64,000 nt of DNA from Hydrogenophaga sp. (GTDB lineage Bacteria > Pseudomonadota > Gammaproteobacteria > Burkholderiales > Burkholderiaceae_C), in NCBI GenBank assembly GCA_016741995.1, contig JACVCO010000002.1:186001-250000 (forward strand), in the 5' to 3' direction. This document shows, one piece after another, positions 54,027-63,121 of this stretch. The notes beneath the pieces were generated by a model. The model was not told the DNA's origin. It was given only the letters and a program-made list of their open reading frames with translations, and made no database searches. A program made the translations under genes and the position numbers. The stretch's first letter is position 1; every line of letters begins with the position of its first letter.

Positions 54027-54941
54027 TCAGGCATCGCGGCGCAGCAGTGCCTGGCCCATGCGGATGCGCAGGCCGGCCTGCACGCCCGGCGCGAGCGACA
54101 CGCCCGGCGGCGCGAACACCAGGATGGTGGAACCGTGTTCGAAGTGGCCCATCTCCTCGCCGCGGGCGTAGGGGGTGTCGCAAGGCAGTTCGTCGGGCCC
54201 GCGGTAGCGGGTGTTCAGCGGCAGGGGCAGCGCGCGCAGCCGCAGGCTGGCCACCAGGATGGCGGCCACCGGCACCAGCAGCAGCGGCGTGCCGTCGTTC
54301 AGCCGCGCATACAAGGCAGCGCGCTCGTTGCGGCAGAAGAGCTTTTCCACGCGCGCCAGCGCGATCGGGTTGACGTTCCAGGTGTCACCGCTGAAGTGCG
54401 TCACGTGCGTCAGCGTGAGCGCGTCGGGCGCGTGGAAGCGGTGGTACATGGCCGAGGTGAGGCGCAGCGTGACGTACGAGCCCCCGCGCAGCGTGTCGAT
54501 CGCCTCGCGGGCGCGCGGTGAGTCGCCGATGAGATCGCGCAGCGCATACGGGAAGCCCTTGGCCTGGAACACCCCGGCCTCGGGCTCGGGGCCGATGCGC
54601 CCGCAGGCGCCCACGATGGCATCGCAAGGGCTCACGAGCGTGCGGGCGCCGGGGTCGAGCGGCCGCGCGTCCTCACGCAGTTCGCGCGTGAAGCAGTCGT
54701 GCAGGCTGTGAAAGCGTTGCTGCTTCGCGTCGCTCAGGTCCAGGTCGGTGAAGGTTTTCCACACCGCCATCGACGCGTCGCGCACCAGCGGCTGGCGGAT
54801 GCGGCTGAACCAGCCCATGAAGCGCGTGAGCGCGAGGCGCGGCACGCGGTTGGTGAGCAGGAAGTTCAGGTCTTCGTTGAGGGCGAAGCGGCGCACCTGG
54901 CGCTGCACGAAGCCCTCACCGTTTTGTCGCAGGGTTTTCAT
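54027..54941 (-). CDS. psd: Phosphatidylserine decarboxylase proenzyme
   Basis: A 304-residue PSD that makes phosphatidylethanolamine at the inner membrane. The self-cleavage motif reads HGST instead of LGST, with the pyruvoyl-forming Ser271 in GHFEHGSTILVF, giving an alpha chain of about 34 residues. Other family parts are SPCDAIVGACGRI, LTSAMYHRFHAP (catalytic His) and THFSGDTWNVNPIAL. Start 54941 is the ATG that begins MKTLRQNGEGF; the frame stays open upstream without a better start. It is divergent from the class III aminotransferase gene and lies between the two PhoX copies. Confidence 0.93.
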   Translation of the reverse strand: MKTLRQNGEGFVQRQVRRFALNEDLNFLLTNRVPRLALTRFMGWFSRIRQPLVRDASMAVWKTFTDLDLSDAKQQRFHSLHDCFTRELREDARPLDPGARTLVSPCDAIVGACGRIGPEPEAGVFQAKGFPYALRDLIGDSPRAREAIDTLRGGSYVTLRLTSAMYHRFHAPDALTLTHVTHFSGDTWNVNPIALARVEKLFCRNERAALYARLNDGTPLLLVPVAAILVASLRLRALPLPLNTRYRGPDELPCDTPYARGEEMGHFEHGSTILVFAPPGVSLAPGVQAGLRIRMGQALLRRDA

Positions 54942-54997
54942 CGTTGGGTCATCCGGGGGCCATACAAGGGTGGGAACACCACGACGCCCCGAACGCC

Positions 54998-56647
54998 ATG
55001 TCCCTTCTGCCTTACGCCTTGCCCGCAGGTTCCTTGCTGCTGGCACTGCCTTATCTGAAACAGCGCCTCGCGCTGTCGCGCGCCAAGCACCGCTCGCTCG
55101 CGGGCCATTCGCGCATGGCCAAGCGCCTGGCGCGGCTGCTCCCGGGCTATGCGTTCGACGAGCACCGCTTCTTCCGTGCCGACGGTGCCGACGACGCGCT
55201 GGCCGCGCAACGCCGCGCCGCTTTCGATCTCCTGTGCGCCGGTTTTGCCGAGCGCTACGCCCGATCGCTCGCACTCACCGCCGAGGCGCGCGAAGGCCTG
55301 GCCGACCTGCAGCTCACCGGCGCCTACCGCGTGCCGTTCCCGTTCAGCCCCTACCTGCGCGAGCGCCTCAAGGTGGGCGCCTTCGTGCAATCGGCCAGTG
55401 GCGTGGAGGTGGAAGACCTGGACGGCAACCGCTTCCTCGACCTCACGGGTTCGTACGGCGTCAACGTGTTCGGCGTGGACTTCTACAAGGCCTGCATGGA
55501 AGACGGCGCGCGCATCGGCCTGGAGCTCGGGCCGGTGCTGGGCGCCTACCACCCGGTGGTGGCGAGCAACATCGCGCGCTTGAAAGCCATCTCCGGCCAG
55601 GACCAGGTGTCCTTCCACATGAGCGGCACCGAGGCCGTGATGCAGGCGGTGCGCCTGGCGCGCTACCACACGCGCCGCAAGAACCTGGTGCGCTTCTGCG
55701 GTGCGTACCACGGCTGGTGGGAAGACGTGCAGCCCGGCCCGGGCAACCCCATGCCCCCGCGCGAGACCTACACGCTGAAGGACATGGACGAGCGCAGCCT
55801 GCAGGTGCTGCGCACGCGGCGCGACATCGCCTGCGTGCTCGTCAACCCGCTGCAGGCCCTGCACCCCAACCGCAACGCGCCGGGCGATTCGACGCTGCTC
55901 AACGGCCTGCGCAGCGCCGGCTACGACCGCGAGGCCTACACGCGCTGGCTGCGCGCGCTGCGCGAGGTCTGCACCGAACGCGGCATCGTGCTGATCTTCG
56001 ACGAGGTGTTCCTGGGCTTCCGGCTTGCGCCAGGTGGCGCACAGGAATACTTCGGCGTGAAGGCGGACATGGTGACCTACGGCAAGTCGGTGGCCGGTGG
56101 CTACCCGGTGGGCGTGGTCTGTGGCCGCGCCGACCTGATGCAGCGCTTCCGCCCCGATCGCCCGGCCGACCTGTGCTTCGCGCGCGGCACCTTCAATGCG
56201 CACCCGCACGTGATGGGCGGCATGCACGCCTTCTTCGAGCGGTTGCACACGCCCGCGGTGCAGGCGATGTACGAGGGCGGCGACGAGCGCTGGAACGCAC
56301 GCCGCGAGCGCTTCAACGCGGCGATGGCCGAGGCCGGGTTGCCGGTGCGCGCGGCGAACCTGCACAGCGTGTGGACGCTGTCTTACACACAGCCCGGCCG
56401 CTACCACTGGATGTTCCAGTACTACCTGCGCTGGCATGGCCTGGCCTTGAGCTGGGTGGGCACGGGGCGCTTCATCTTCTCGCTCAACTTCGACGACGCC
56501 GCGTTCGATGAGGCGGTGCAGCGTTGCGTGGCGGCGGGGCGTGCGATGCAGGCGGGTGGCTGGTGGACACTGCCTTCGGGGGTGGATGCGAAGGCCATTG
56601 GCAAGCAGTTGCGGGCAGAAGCCCTGCGGGCGTTCTTCTCCCGCTGA
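54998..56647 (+). CDS. Class III aminotransferase, HemL-like, with N-terminal extension
   Basis: A 549-residue PLP enzyme, longer than HemL (about 430) because of about 100 extra N-terminal residues that start with a hydrophobic run (LLPYALPAGSLLLALPYL). The catalytic Lys363 lies in VTYGKSVAGGYPVG. Cofactor motifs are SGTEAVMQAVRLAR and GAYHGWWED, and the Asp is in LIFDEVFLGFR. The pattern resembles glutamate-1-semialdehyde aminomutases found in polyketide or lipid-modifying systems. The hydrophobic start suggests membrane association, and the neighbouring PSD gene suggests a lipid or amine substrate, but this is inference. Confidence 0.87.
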   Translation: MSLLPYALPAGSLLLALPYLKQRLALSRAKHRSLAGHSRMAKRLARLLPGYAFDEHRFFRADGADDALAAQRRAAFDLLCAGFAERYARSLALTAEAREGLADLQLTGAYRVPFPFSPYLRERLKVGAFVQSASGVEVEDLDGNRFLDLTGSYGVNVFGVDFYKACMEDGARIGLELGPVLGAYHPVVASNIARLKAISGQDQVSFHMSGTEAVMQAVRLARYHTRRKNLVRFCGAYHGWWEDVQPGPGNPMPPRETYTLKDMDERSLQVLRTRRDIACVLVNPLQALHPNRNAPGDSTLLNGLRSAGYDREAYTRWLRALREVCTERGIVLIFDEVFLGFRLAPGGAQEYFGVKADMVTYGKSVAGGYPVGVVCGRADLMQRFRPDRPADLCFARGTFNAHPHVMGGMHAFFERLHTPAVQAMYEGGDERWNARRERFNAAMAEAGLPVRAANLHSVWTLSYTQPGRYHWMFQYYLRWHGLALSWVGTGRFIFSLNFDDAAFDEAVQRCVAAGRAMQAGGWWTLPSGVDAKAIGKQLRAEALRAFFSR

Positions 56648-56650
56648 TGC

Positions 56651-57253
56651 TCAGCGGTGACCCACACCCGGGTCGATCAACTGACCCTTGAGCAGGAACA
56701 AGGGCGCCCGGTGGTACAGCTTGATGTCGTGGAACGGGTCGGTGAGGATCTTCGTGGCCCACACCAGGCCGGTGCGGATGTCCTGCAGGAAGAACAGGTG
56801 GATGGTGCGGAACAGCAGGCCACCCACGCCCAGGCCCAGCCACAGCATGCCCACGTGGCGCACATAGCCCCAGTTGTCGTGGTGCGCCACGAACAGGCCC
56901 AGCACCGTGGGGTCGATCCACACCAGCGCCGGGGCCAGCGCCCACAGGCTCATCAGCACCACCTTGCGCTGCAGGTTGTAGCCCACCTTGATCTCTTCCT
57001 TGTGCTCGTGCGTGGCCTGGTTCACGTGGTCGTAGCCCTTGGGCTCGAAGAAGAAGTGGCCCGCCTGGCGCGAGGTCATCGACACCAGCCACGCGATCAG
57101 CGCCGCGATCACCGGATCGAACCAGAGCATCACGTAGGCGATCACGAAACTGACCGCGCTCAACAGGTGCAACGACTGGTTGATGCGGCTGTGGTGGTAG
57201 TAGCGGTGGTCGTCCCAGCGCTGGATCCGCAGGGCTTCAAGAAAGTCTTTCAA
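56651..57253 (-). CDS. Polytopic membrane protein of unknown function
   Basis: A 200-residue protein with about four hydrophobic segments (LLSAVSFVIAYVMLWF, IAALIAWLVSM, LMSLWALAPALVWI, LWLGLGVGGLLFRTIHLFFL). It has conserved-looking histidine motifs: YYHHSRINQSLHLL, HFFFEPKGYDHVN and ATHEHKEEI. The pattern recalls small di-iron or 2-hydroxylase-like membrane proteins such as Mpo1, but I do not claim a function. A TTG at 57253 is the likely start because GGAG lies eight bases upstream. It converges with the aminotransferase gene and faces the glycosyltransferase gene. Confidence 0.7.
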   Translation of the reverse strand: MKDFLEALRIQRWDDHRYYHHSRINQSLHLLSAVSFVIAYVMLWFDPVIAALIAWLVSMTSRQAGHFFFEPKGYDHVNQATHEHKEEIKVGYNLQRKVVLMSLWALAPALVWIDPTVLGLFVAHHDNWGYVRHVGMLWLGLGVGGLLFRTIHLFFLQDIRTGLVWATKILTDPFHDIKLYHRAPLFLLKGQLIDPGVGHR

Positions 57254-57417
57254 GGCAGGCGCTCCGTCGTCGAGTGAATGGGATAAGGCCCGCGCATGGT
57301 CGGCCGGCCTTGTGAAAGTGCGGTGACAAGTGCGCCGTGTCACCGCGCCGGCATGCGTTCGTCATGGCGGTGTCGCGTTGTCACGAAGTTGCCGCGAAGC
57401 AGAACGAGCATCGCCGC

Positions 57418-58650
57418 ATGAGCCGAGCCGATGCCGAACCCATCCTGGTCGAGGAATACCCGGCGGCGCGGCCGTCGCTGCGTTTGTCGGTGGTCACCGA
57501 AACCTGGCCGCCCGAGATCAATGGCGTGGCGCTCACGCTGTCGCGTCTGGTGCAGGGCCTGTGCGCGCGCAACCACCAGGTGCAGCTCATCCGCCCGCGC
57601 CAGGCGCGCGCCGACGAAGCGCGCAGCGACACCGGCTTCGAGGAACTGCTCATGCGCGGCATGCCGATCCCGCGCTACCCCGAACTCAAGCTGGGCCTGC
57701 CGAGCAAGGGCGCGCTGGTGCGCGCGTGGACGCTGCAGCGCCCCGACCTCGTGCACATCGCCACCGAGGGCCCGCTGGGCTGGTCGGCGCTGCAGGCCGC
57801 GCGGCGCCTGCGCCTGCCGGTCACGTCGGATTTCCGGACCAACTTCCACGCCTACAGCCAGCACTACGGCGTGGGCTGGCTCAAGACGCCCATCGTGGCC
57901 TACCTGCGCAAGTTCCATAACCTCACGCGCTGCACCATGGTGCCCACGCAGGCGCTGCGCGCTGAACTGCAGGCCATCGGCTTCCAGAACGTGCAGGTGG
58001 TGGCGCGTGGGGTGGACACGCAGCTCTTCAACCCCGTGCGCCGCAGCGCCGAGTTGCGCGCGGGCTGGGGCGCCGGCCCCGACACGCTGGTGATGGTGGC
58101 CGTGGGCCGCCTGGCGCCGGAGAAGAATCTCGAGGTGACGGTGCGTGCCTACGAGGCCATGCGCGCCACGGGGGCGGACGTGCGGCTGGTGCTGGTGGGC
58201 GATGGCCCGCAGCGCGCCGCGCTGCAGCAGCGCTGCCCCGACGCCGTGTTCGCGGGCATGCGCCGCGGCGAGGACCTGGCCTCGCACTACGCGAGCGCCG
58301 ATCTGTTCGGCTTCGCGAGCCTCACCGAAACCTTCGGCAACGTGACCATCGAGGCCCTGGCCAGCGGCCTGCCCGTGCTCGCCTTCGACACCGCGGCCGC
58401 GGGCGACTGGGTGAGCCATGGCCACAACGGCTGGCTGCTGCCGGTGGACGATGCCGCCGGTTTTGCACAACAAGCGGCGCTGCTGGCGCGCGAGCCGGCG
58501 CTGGTGCGCACCGCCGCCGCGCGCGCACGCGGCCAGGTCGCACAACTCGACTGGCAGCAGATCGCGCAGCAGGTGGAGGACATCTTCCTGCGCACCAGCG
58601 GCTGGACGGGCGGTGCGAGCCCGACCTGGCGGCCGTCGCTGGTGGTCTGA
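57418..58650 (+). CDS. GT4-family glycosyltransferase, SQD2/Agt-like
   Basis: A 410-residue retaining glycosyltransferase. The N-terminal domain has VVTETWPPEINGVALTLSRLVQGL and the C-terminal domain has VAVGRLAPEKNLEVTVRAYEAM and the EX7E motif ETFGNVTIE with donor-binding residues. Its closest known types are SQD2, MgtA and Agt-like enzymes that glycosylate diacylglycerol under phosphate limitation. Starts at 57418 and 57364 are possible; 57418 is preferred because it begins a normal N-terminus. The gene sits between two PhoX copies and beside PSD, which supports a role in membrane lipid change. Confidence 0.85.
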   Translation: MSRADAEPILVEEYPAARPSLRLSVVTETWPPEINGVALTLSRLVQGLCARNHQVQLIRPRQARADEARSDTGFEELLMRGMPIPRYPELKLGLPSKGALVRAWTLQRPDLVHIATEGPLGWSALQAARRLRLPVTSDFRTNFHAYSQHYGVGWLKTPIVAYLRKFHNLTRCTMVPTQALRAELQAIGFQNVQVVARGVDTQLFNPVRRSAELRAGWGAGPDTLVMVAVGRLAPEKNLEVTVRAYEAMRATGADVRLVLVGDGPQRAALQQRCPDAVFAGMRRGEDLASHYASADLFGFASLTETFGNVTIEALASGLPVLAFDTAAAGDWVSHGHNGWLLPVDDAAGFAQQAALLAREPALVRTAAARARGQVAQLDWQQIAQQVEDIFLRTSGWTGGASPTWRPSLVV

Positions 58651-58690
58651 GCCACCCTCGGCTTTTCCCACCCCACAACGGCAGAAGAAA

Positions 58691-58716
58691 AAAGGGCGGC
58701 CCGCGGGCCGCCCTTT
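58691..58716. terminator. Bidirectional intrinsic terminator, perfect palindrome
   Basis: AAAGGGCGGCCCG and CGGGCCGCCCTTT form a 26-base perfect palindrome. It lies between the convergent glycosyltransferase and PhoX copy 2 genes and can terminate both. Confidence 0.85.
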
Positions 58717-58734
58717 GTCATGCCGGTTGATCGG

Positions 58735-60843
58735 TCAACCGCCGACCACCCCACCGTCGGTGCGGCGCACCACCACCACCGCCGAGCGCGGGCGCACGCC
58801 GGCCGTGGGCCAGGTGGAGAACGCCGTCGGGTCGCGCGCGATGTCGTTGTCGGTGTAGCCCGCGGGGCGGTTCGGGTGGCTGCCCAGTTCGCCCGGGTGC
58901 TGCACGTTCACGAACATGGTGCGGCGGTCCGGCGTCCAGGTGATGCCGGTGATCTCGCAGCCCGAGGGGCCCACGAGGAAGCGGCGCACTTCGCGGGTTT
59001 CGGGGTCGGCCGCCAGCATCTGGTTGTTGCCGTTGCCCGCGAAGTTGCCGGTGTTGCTGAAGTTGCCGTCGGTCTGGATCCACAGGCGCCCGAAGCTGTC
59101 GAAGGCCAGGCCATCGGGGCTGTTGAACAGGTTGTCGGCGGTGATGTTGTCGCTGGGCGCGCTGGGCGTGCCGGCGTTCGAGGGCTGACCCGCGAGCAGG
59201 AAGATGTCCCAGTCGAAGGTGAGCGCGGTGGCGTCGCCGCCGGTTTCGTTCCAGCGCACGATGTGGCCCCAGGCGTTGGCCGCGCGCGGGTTGGCTTCGT
59301 CGGTGGCCGGGCGGGCCTGGCCGGCGACGCCGGTGCCGTCGACCGGGTTGGCCGATGCGGGAGCGGTGCCGCGGCGGCTGTTGTTGGTCAGCGTGATCAT
59401 CACTTCGCCGGGCTGGGTCGGGTTGGCGCTGACCCACTCGGGGCGGTCCATCATGGTGGCGCCCACGCGGTCGGCGGCCTGGCGCGTGCGGACCGCGATG
59501 TCGGCCTGGCTGGTCCAGCCGTTGCCGGCGTCCAGGCCGTTCTGGCCCAGCGTCAGCGGAATCCACACGCCCGTGCCCATGCGGTCGCCCGCGGTGGCAC
59601 CGGCGTCGAAGCGGGCCACGTACAGCGTGCCGTCGGACAGCAGGTTGCGGTTGGCCGCGCTGGTGGGGTTGCTGGCGTCGAAGGTGCCGCTGGAGACGAA
59701 CTTGTAGACGTACTCGTTCACCTCGTCGCAGCCCATGTACACGACGACCTTGCCGTCGGGTGCGATCACCAGTTCGGCGTTCTCGTGCTTGAAGCGGCCC
59801 AGCGCGGTGCGCTTGACGGGCTCGCTCGCCGGCGCGAAGGGATCGATCTCGACGATGTAGCCGAAGCGGTTGGGTTCGTTGCGGTTGGCGGAGATGTCGA
59901 AGCGCGGGTCCACCGTGTGCCACTGGTAGCCCGAGCCGTTCTGGCTGATGCCGTAGCGGCCTTCCAGCGTGTTGCGCACGAAGGCGCCATCGGTCCAGCC
60001 GAAGTAGCCGTTGAAGTTTTCCTCGCAGGTGAGGTAGGTGCCCCAGGGCGTGCGGCCGTTGCCGCAGTTGTTCAGCGTGCCCAGCGCGCGCGTGCCCGTC
60101 GGGTCGGCGGTGGTGCGCAGCAGGGCGTCACCGGCGGCCGGGCCTTGCAGCGTGATCGGGGTGTTGCCGTGGATGCGGCGGTTGTAGGGCGAGTTGCGGA
60201 CGAACTCGATCTCGCCGCTGCTGTTGCGGCGCACGTGCGCGATCGTCACGCCGTGCGCGGCCTGGCCCTTGCGCGCTTTCTCGGGCGTGAAGGGCAGCAT
60301 CCAGTTGGTGGGGTCGGTGTCGGGCTGGAAGAAGTACTCGGGGTTGATGTACTCGTTGTTGAACACCAGCACGCCTTCGTCGCTGCGGTCGCCGAAGGCG
60401 TTGCCTGCGGCGTTGAAGCCGAAGAAGGCCATGCCGTCGTGGTTGTCGCCCACCTGCTGTTCCTGGTCGGCCGCGGTGTTGGACGCGTCGGCCTGGAAGG
60501 AGGGGGCGGTGTCGCTGAGCGGCGTGCCCCAGGGCAGGAAGGCCGTGGCCACGTAACCCGCGGGCACCACGATGGCGTCGCCACCGCTGGTGGGGATGCC
60601 GATGAAGCCGAGCATGCGTTCGGCGGGGGTGCCCGGGGTGGGCGCCTCGGGGGCCGCACCGCCACCACCGCCGCCGCAGGCCGCCAGGCCACCGAGGAAC
60701 GGAATGGCGGCGGCGCCCAGGCCGGCCTTGAGGAGCACGCGGCGGTTGGGTTGGCGCGCGATGGCCTGATCGACCAGCTCGGTCAGGTGCGGGTTGCGGG
60801 ACGGGTTCGAGATGCCGTCGTCATCTCGCAGGGTGTCGGACAT
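58735..60843 (-). CDS. PhoX-family (DUF839) alkaline phosphatase, copy 2
   Basis: A 702-residue DUF839 protein. Its leader has KAGLGAAAIPFLGGLAACGGGGG near residues 38-60, after NRRVLLKAG, consistent with Tat export and a lipobox-like LAAC. Body motifs include GDNHDGMAFFGF, GVLVFNNEYINPEYF, LNNCGNGRTPWGTYLTCEENFNGYFGW and MDRPEWVSANPTQPGEVMITLTNN, which match PhoX metal ligands. It shares family but not close identity with copy 1, so they may differ in substrate. A Pho-box-like site 70 bases upstream predicts induction by phosphate limitation. Confidence 0.9.
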   Translation of the reverse strand: MSDTLRDDDGISNPSRNPHLTELVDQAIARQPNRRVLLKAGLGAAAIPFLGGLAACGGGGGGAAPEAPTPGTPAERMLGFIGIPTSGGDAIVVPAGYVATAFLPWGTPLSDTAPSFQADASNTAADQEQQVGDNHDGMAFFGFNAAGNAFGDRSDEGVLVFNNEYINPEYFFQPDTDPTNWMLPFTPEKARKGQAAHGVTIAHVRRNSSGEIEFVRNSPYNRRIHGNTPITLQGPAAGDALLRTTADPTGTRALGTLNNCGNGRTPWGTYLTCEENFNGYFGWTDGAFVRNTLEGRYGISQNGSGYQWHTVDPRFDISANRNEPNRFGYIVEIDPFAPASEPVKRTALGRFKHENAELVIAPDGKVVVYMGCDEVNEYVYKFVSSGTFDASNPTSAANRNLLSDGTLYVARFDAGATAGDRMGTGVWIPLTLGQNGLDAGNGWTSQADIAVRTRQAADRVGATMMDRPEWVSANPTQPGEVMITLTNNSRRGTAPASANPVDGTGVAGQARPATDEANPRAANAWGHIVRWNETGGDATALTFDWDIFLLAGQPSNAGTPSAPSDNITADNLFNSPDGLAFDSFGRLWIQTDGNFSNTGNFAGNGNNQMLAADPETREVRRFLVGPSGCEITGITWTPDRRTMFVNVQHPGELGSHPNRPAGYTDNDIARDPTAFSTWPTAGVRPRSAVVVVRRTDGGVVGG

Positions 60844-60912
60844 GCTTTTTTGCTCCAGAGTTGGTTCGGGGGAGACCCGGAGCGAAGCGTGGCGGACGGT
60901 TGTTTAACGGTG

Positions 60913-60930
60913 ATGGAAGGTTTGTGACGG
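60913..60930 (-). promoter_or_regulatory. Pho-box-like site of phoX copy 2
   Basis: The minus strand reads CCGTCAC-AAAC-CTTCCAT, two 7-base halves in the PhoB repeat arrangement, each with five matches to CTGTCAT. It starts 70 bases before the PhoX start, with a -10-like TAAACA downstream. Confidence 0.6.
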
Positions 60931-60947
60931 TTTCAAGACCCGGCTGC

Positions 60948-61763
60948 TCAGCGCGGGTCGTCGGGCAGCGGCGGGTCACCGGCCTCTTCGGTCTCGTCGG
61001 CCTCGTCGAAGCGGAAGCTGTCGCGGAAGGTGAACCACAGCGAGGTGTGGAACATCGAGGCCATGAACAGCACGATGGGGTAGAGGACGAGTTGCAGCGC
61101 CTGCGGGCCGCCGAACAAGGAGCCCAGCAGACCGAGCGTGAGACCAAGGGCGACGATCACACCCATCCAGCCCAGGGTGAACACCAGCAGGGCGCCCTTG
61201 TTGCTCCAGCAGGCCACGAGGCTGAAGAACAGGCTCTTGACGGGTTTGACGCCGTGCCAGAACACCAGCGGCGGGGCGTGCCAGAACGCCATGAGCACCG
61301 GCAGGTAGAGCAGCATGGCGATCCACAGCCCGGGCCGGTTCATGGCCGCGCTCATGGCTTCGGTGCTCATGTCGCTGCTGTCGACGGTGGGTGCGGGCAG
61401 GTCGCCGATGAAGAGGCTGGAGATGCCGATCACCAGCAGCAGGCCGGTGGCGTACAGGCCGCCGAGCACCAGCATGGCCTGCGTGCGGGCCGCCCCGCCG
61501 CGAAACGCCGTGACGAGCACCGAGGGCATGGGAAAGCGCCCTTGCTCGGCCTCGCGCGTGGCGGCCATGAGGCCCAGCGTGGCCGCCGGCACCAGCGCAA
61601 TGGAAATGGCCGTGCCCAGCAGCGGCACCATGGCCAGCAGCGAGACGACCACCATGAACATGAAGAAGAGGCCCGACATGGCCAGCGGCTGGCGCCAGAA
61701 GGTGCGCACGCCCTGCCTGACCCAGCGCCAGCCGGTGCCCGGGGTGTTGACCTGCACCCTCAT
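60948..61763 (-). CDS. BPSS1780-family membrane protein
   Basis: A 271-residue inner-membrane protein with six hydrophobic segments and an acidic cytoplasmic tail (FDEADETEEAGDPPLPDDPR). The start MRVQVNTPGTGWRWVRQGVRTFWRQP and the order of the segments match the BPSS1780 family, which is common in Burkholderiales and has no known function. Its ATG overlaps the thrB stop (ATGA), so the two are translated together. This gene order is conserved in related genomes as far as I recall, but I have not checked it. Confidence 0.87.
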   Translation of the reverse strand: MRVQVNTPGTGWRWVRQGVRTFWRQPLAMSGLFFMFMVVVSLLAMVPLLGTAISIALVPAATLGLMAATREAEQGRFPMPSVLVTAFRGGAARTQAMLVLGGLYATGLLLVIGISSLFIGDLPAPTVDSSDMSTEAMSAAMNRPGLWIAMLLYLPVLMAFWHAPPLVFWHGVKPVKSLFFSLVACWSNKGALLVFTLGWMGVIVALGLTLGLLGSLFGGPQALQLVLYPIVLFMASMFHTSLWFTFRDSFRFDEADETEEAGDPPLPDDPR

Positions 61764-62758
61764 GCGGCCTCCGTTTCGGCGCGCGGTGATGGCGCCACGC
61801 CCTGGGGCAGTCGTGCGCGCAGCACGCGCTCGAAGTGCGTCGGGTCGTGTGGCTGCAGCAGCGCGGCCTCGCGCGGCAGGTGCAGATCCCACAGGCGTGA
61901 GAGCCAGAAACGCAGCGCCCCGGCGCGCAGCATGGCGGGCAACAGGCTGCGTTCGGCCGCGCTCAGCGGGCGCACGCTTTCGTAGGCGTTCAGGAAGGCG
62001 CGGTGCAGCGCCGCAGCGGGCTGGCCATCGGCGTCGCCGCCGTGGTGCACGCACCAGTCGTTGAGGCAGACGGCGATGTCGAACAGCCAGGTGTCGACAC
62101 CGGCGAAGTAGAAATCGAAGAAGCCGGTGAGTTCGTCGCCGTCGAACATCACGTTGTCGCGGAACAGATCGGCGTGGATCGGGCCACGCGGCAGGGCTTT
62201 GTAGGCGCTGCCCGCGGCGATGTGGTTCTGGTAGGCGAGTTCGGACTGGAGCAGGGCGGCCTGCGCGGCCGAGACGAAGGGCAGCACCACGGGCACGGTC
62301 TCGTTCCACCAGGGCAGGCCGCGCAGGTTGGGCTGGTGGCGGTCGAAATCGCGCCCCACCAGGTGCAGGCGCGCGAGCAATGCGCCCACGGCAGCGCAGT
62401 GCGCCGCACCGGGCGCCAGCTCGCTGCGGCCACGCAGCTTGTCGACCACGGCCGCGGGCTTGCCTTGCACGGTGTGCAGGATTTCGCCGCGGGCATCGGC
62501 CGCGGGTTCGGGCACCGGCACGCCGTGCGTGGCCAGGTGCTTCATGAGGTGCAGGTAGAAGGGGAGTTGCTCGAAGCCCAGGCGCTCGAAGATGGTGAGC
62601 ACGTGCTCGACGCTGGCGCCGTCGCGTTCGCTGGTGACGAAGTAGTTGGTGTTCTCGATGCCACCCTGGATGCCGCGCAATTCGGTGAGGGTGCCCAGGT
62701 TCAGGTGCTCGATCAGGGCGGCGGCTTCGGCGAACGGGACCTCGGTGTAGACGGCCAT
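61760..62758 (-). CDS. thrB: Homoserine kinase ThrB (APH-like type)
   Basis: ThrB phosphorylates homoserine in threonine synthesis. The 332-residue protein is of the aminoglycoside-phosphotransferase-fold type used by proteobacteria such as Pseudomonas and Burkholderia. The N-terminus MAVYTEVPFAEAAALIEHLNLGTLTELRGIQGGIENTNYF (in parts) is diagnostic. The catalytic loop is GPIHADLFRDNVMFDGD and the metal Asp lies in GFFDFYFAGVD. It lies 16 bases after the DUF2782 gene, and overlaps the BPSS1780 gene downstream. Confidence 0.95.
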   Translation of the reverse strand: MAVYTEVPFAEAAALIEHLNLGTLTELRGIQGGIENTNYFVTSERDGASVEHVLTIFERLGFEQLPFYLHLMKHLATHGVPVPEPAADARGEILHTVQGKPAAVVDKLRGRSELAPGAAHCAAVGALLARLHLVGRDFDRHQPNLRGLPWWNETVPVVLPFVSAAQAALLQSELAYQNHIAAGSAYKALPRGPIHADLFRDNVMFDGDELTGFFDFYFAGVDTWLFDIAVCLNDWCVHHGGDADGQPAAALHRAFLNAYESVRPLSAAERSLLPAMLRAGALRFWLSRLWDLHLPREAALLQPHDPTHFERVLRARLPQGVAPSPRAETEAA

Positions 62759-62774
62759 GAATGCGGGGGAGGGA

Positions 62775-63098
62775 TCAGAAATTGAGAACGCGCCAGCTGC
62801 TGCGGCCGGTGTTGCCCGCGGGGCGGCCCGCGCCCTCACCCGGCGCCTGGCCCGGGGCGAGCGGCTGGATCTGGTAGGCCGGTGCGCCGTTCTTGGGTTG
62901 CACCTGGATCGATTGCGTCTGGCCGTCCACACGCACCTCGTCGATGCGGGTGAGCGCGTCTTCGTTGGTGATGCGCTCGATGCGGTCGCCGGGCGCGCGC
63001 TGCAGCGGCGGTGAATCGGCGGGCGGTGTCTGCGCAGCGGCGCCAGTGGCGGCCAGCGCGGCAGTCAGGGCAAGGACGGGCAGGGTGTTTCGGACCAT
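62775..63098 (-). CDS. DUF2782 periplasmic protein
   Basis: A small 107-residue exported protein with a signal peptide (residues 1-22, ending GAAAQ). The middle segment RIERITNEDALTRIDEVRVDGQTQSIQVQPKNGAPAYQI is the DUF2782 signature, and the tail is Gly-rich. Genes of this type sit next to thrB in many Burkholderiales, sometimes also near polA. The function is unknown. It is cotranscribed with thrB. Confidence 0.88.
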   Translation of the reverse strand: MVRNTLPVLALTAALAATGAAAQTPPADSPPLQRAPGDRIERITNEDALTRIDEVRVDGQTQSIQVQPKNGAPAYQIQPLAPGQAPGEGAGRPAGNTGRSSWRVLNF

Positions 63099-63121
63099 GC
63101 CGGCATTGTAGGCAGGGGGGC

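Noticed and set aside
57359..57376. A Pho box upstream of the glycosyltransferase gene
   Set aside because: TCGTCAT-GGCG-GTGTCGC keeps only part of the repeat consensus, and it lies inside a possible longer coding start. It is too weak to list as a site.
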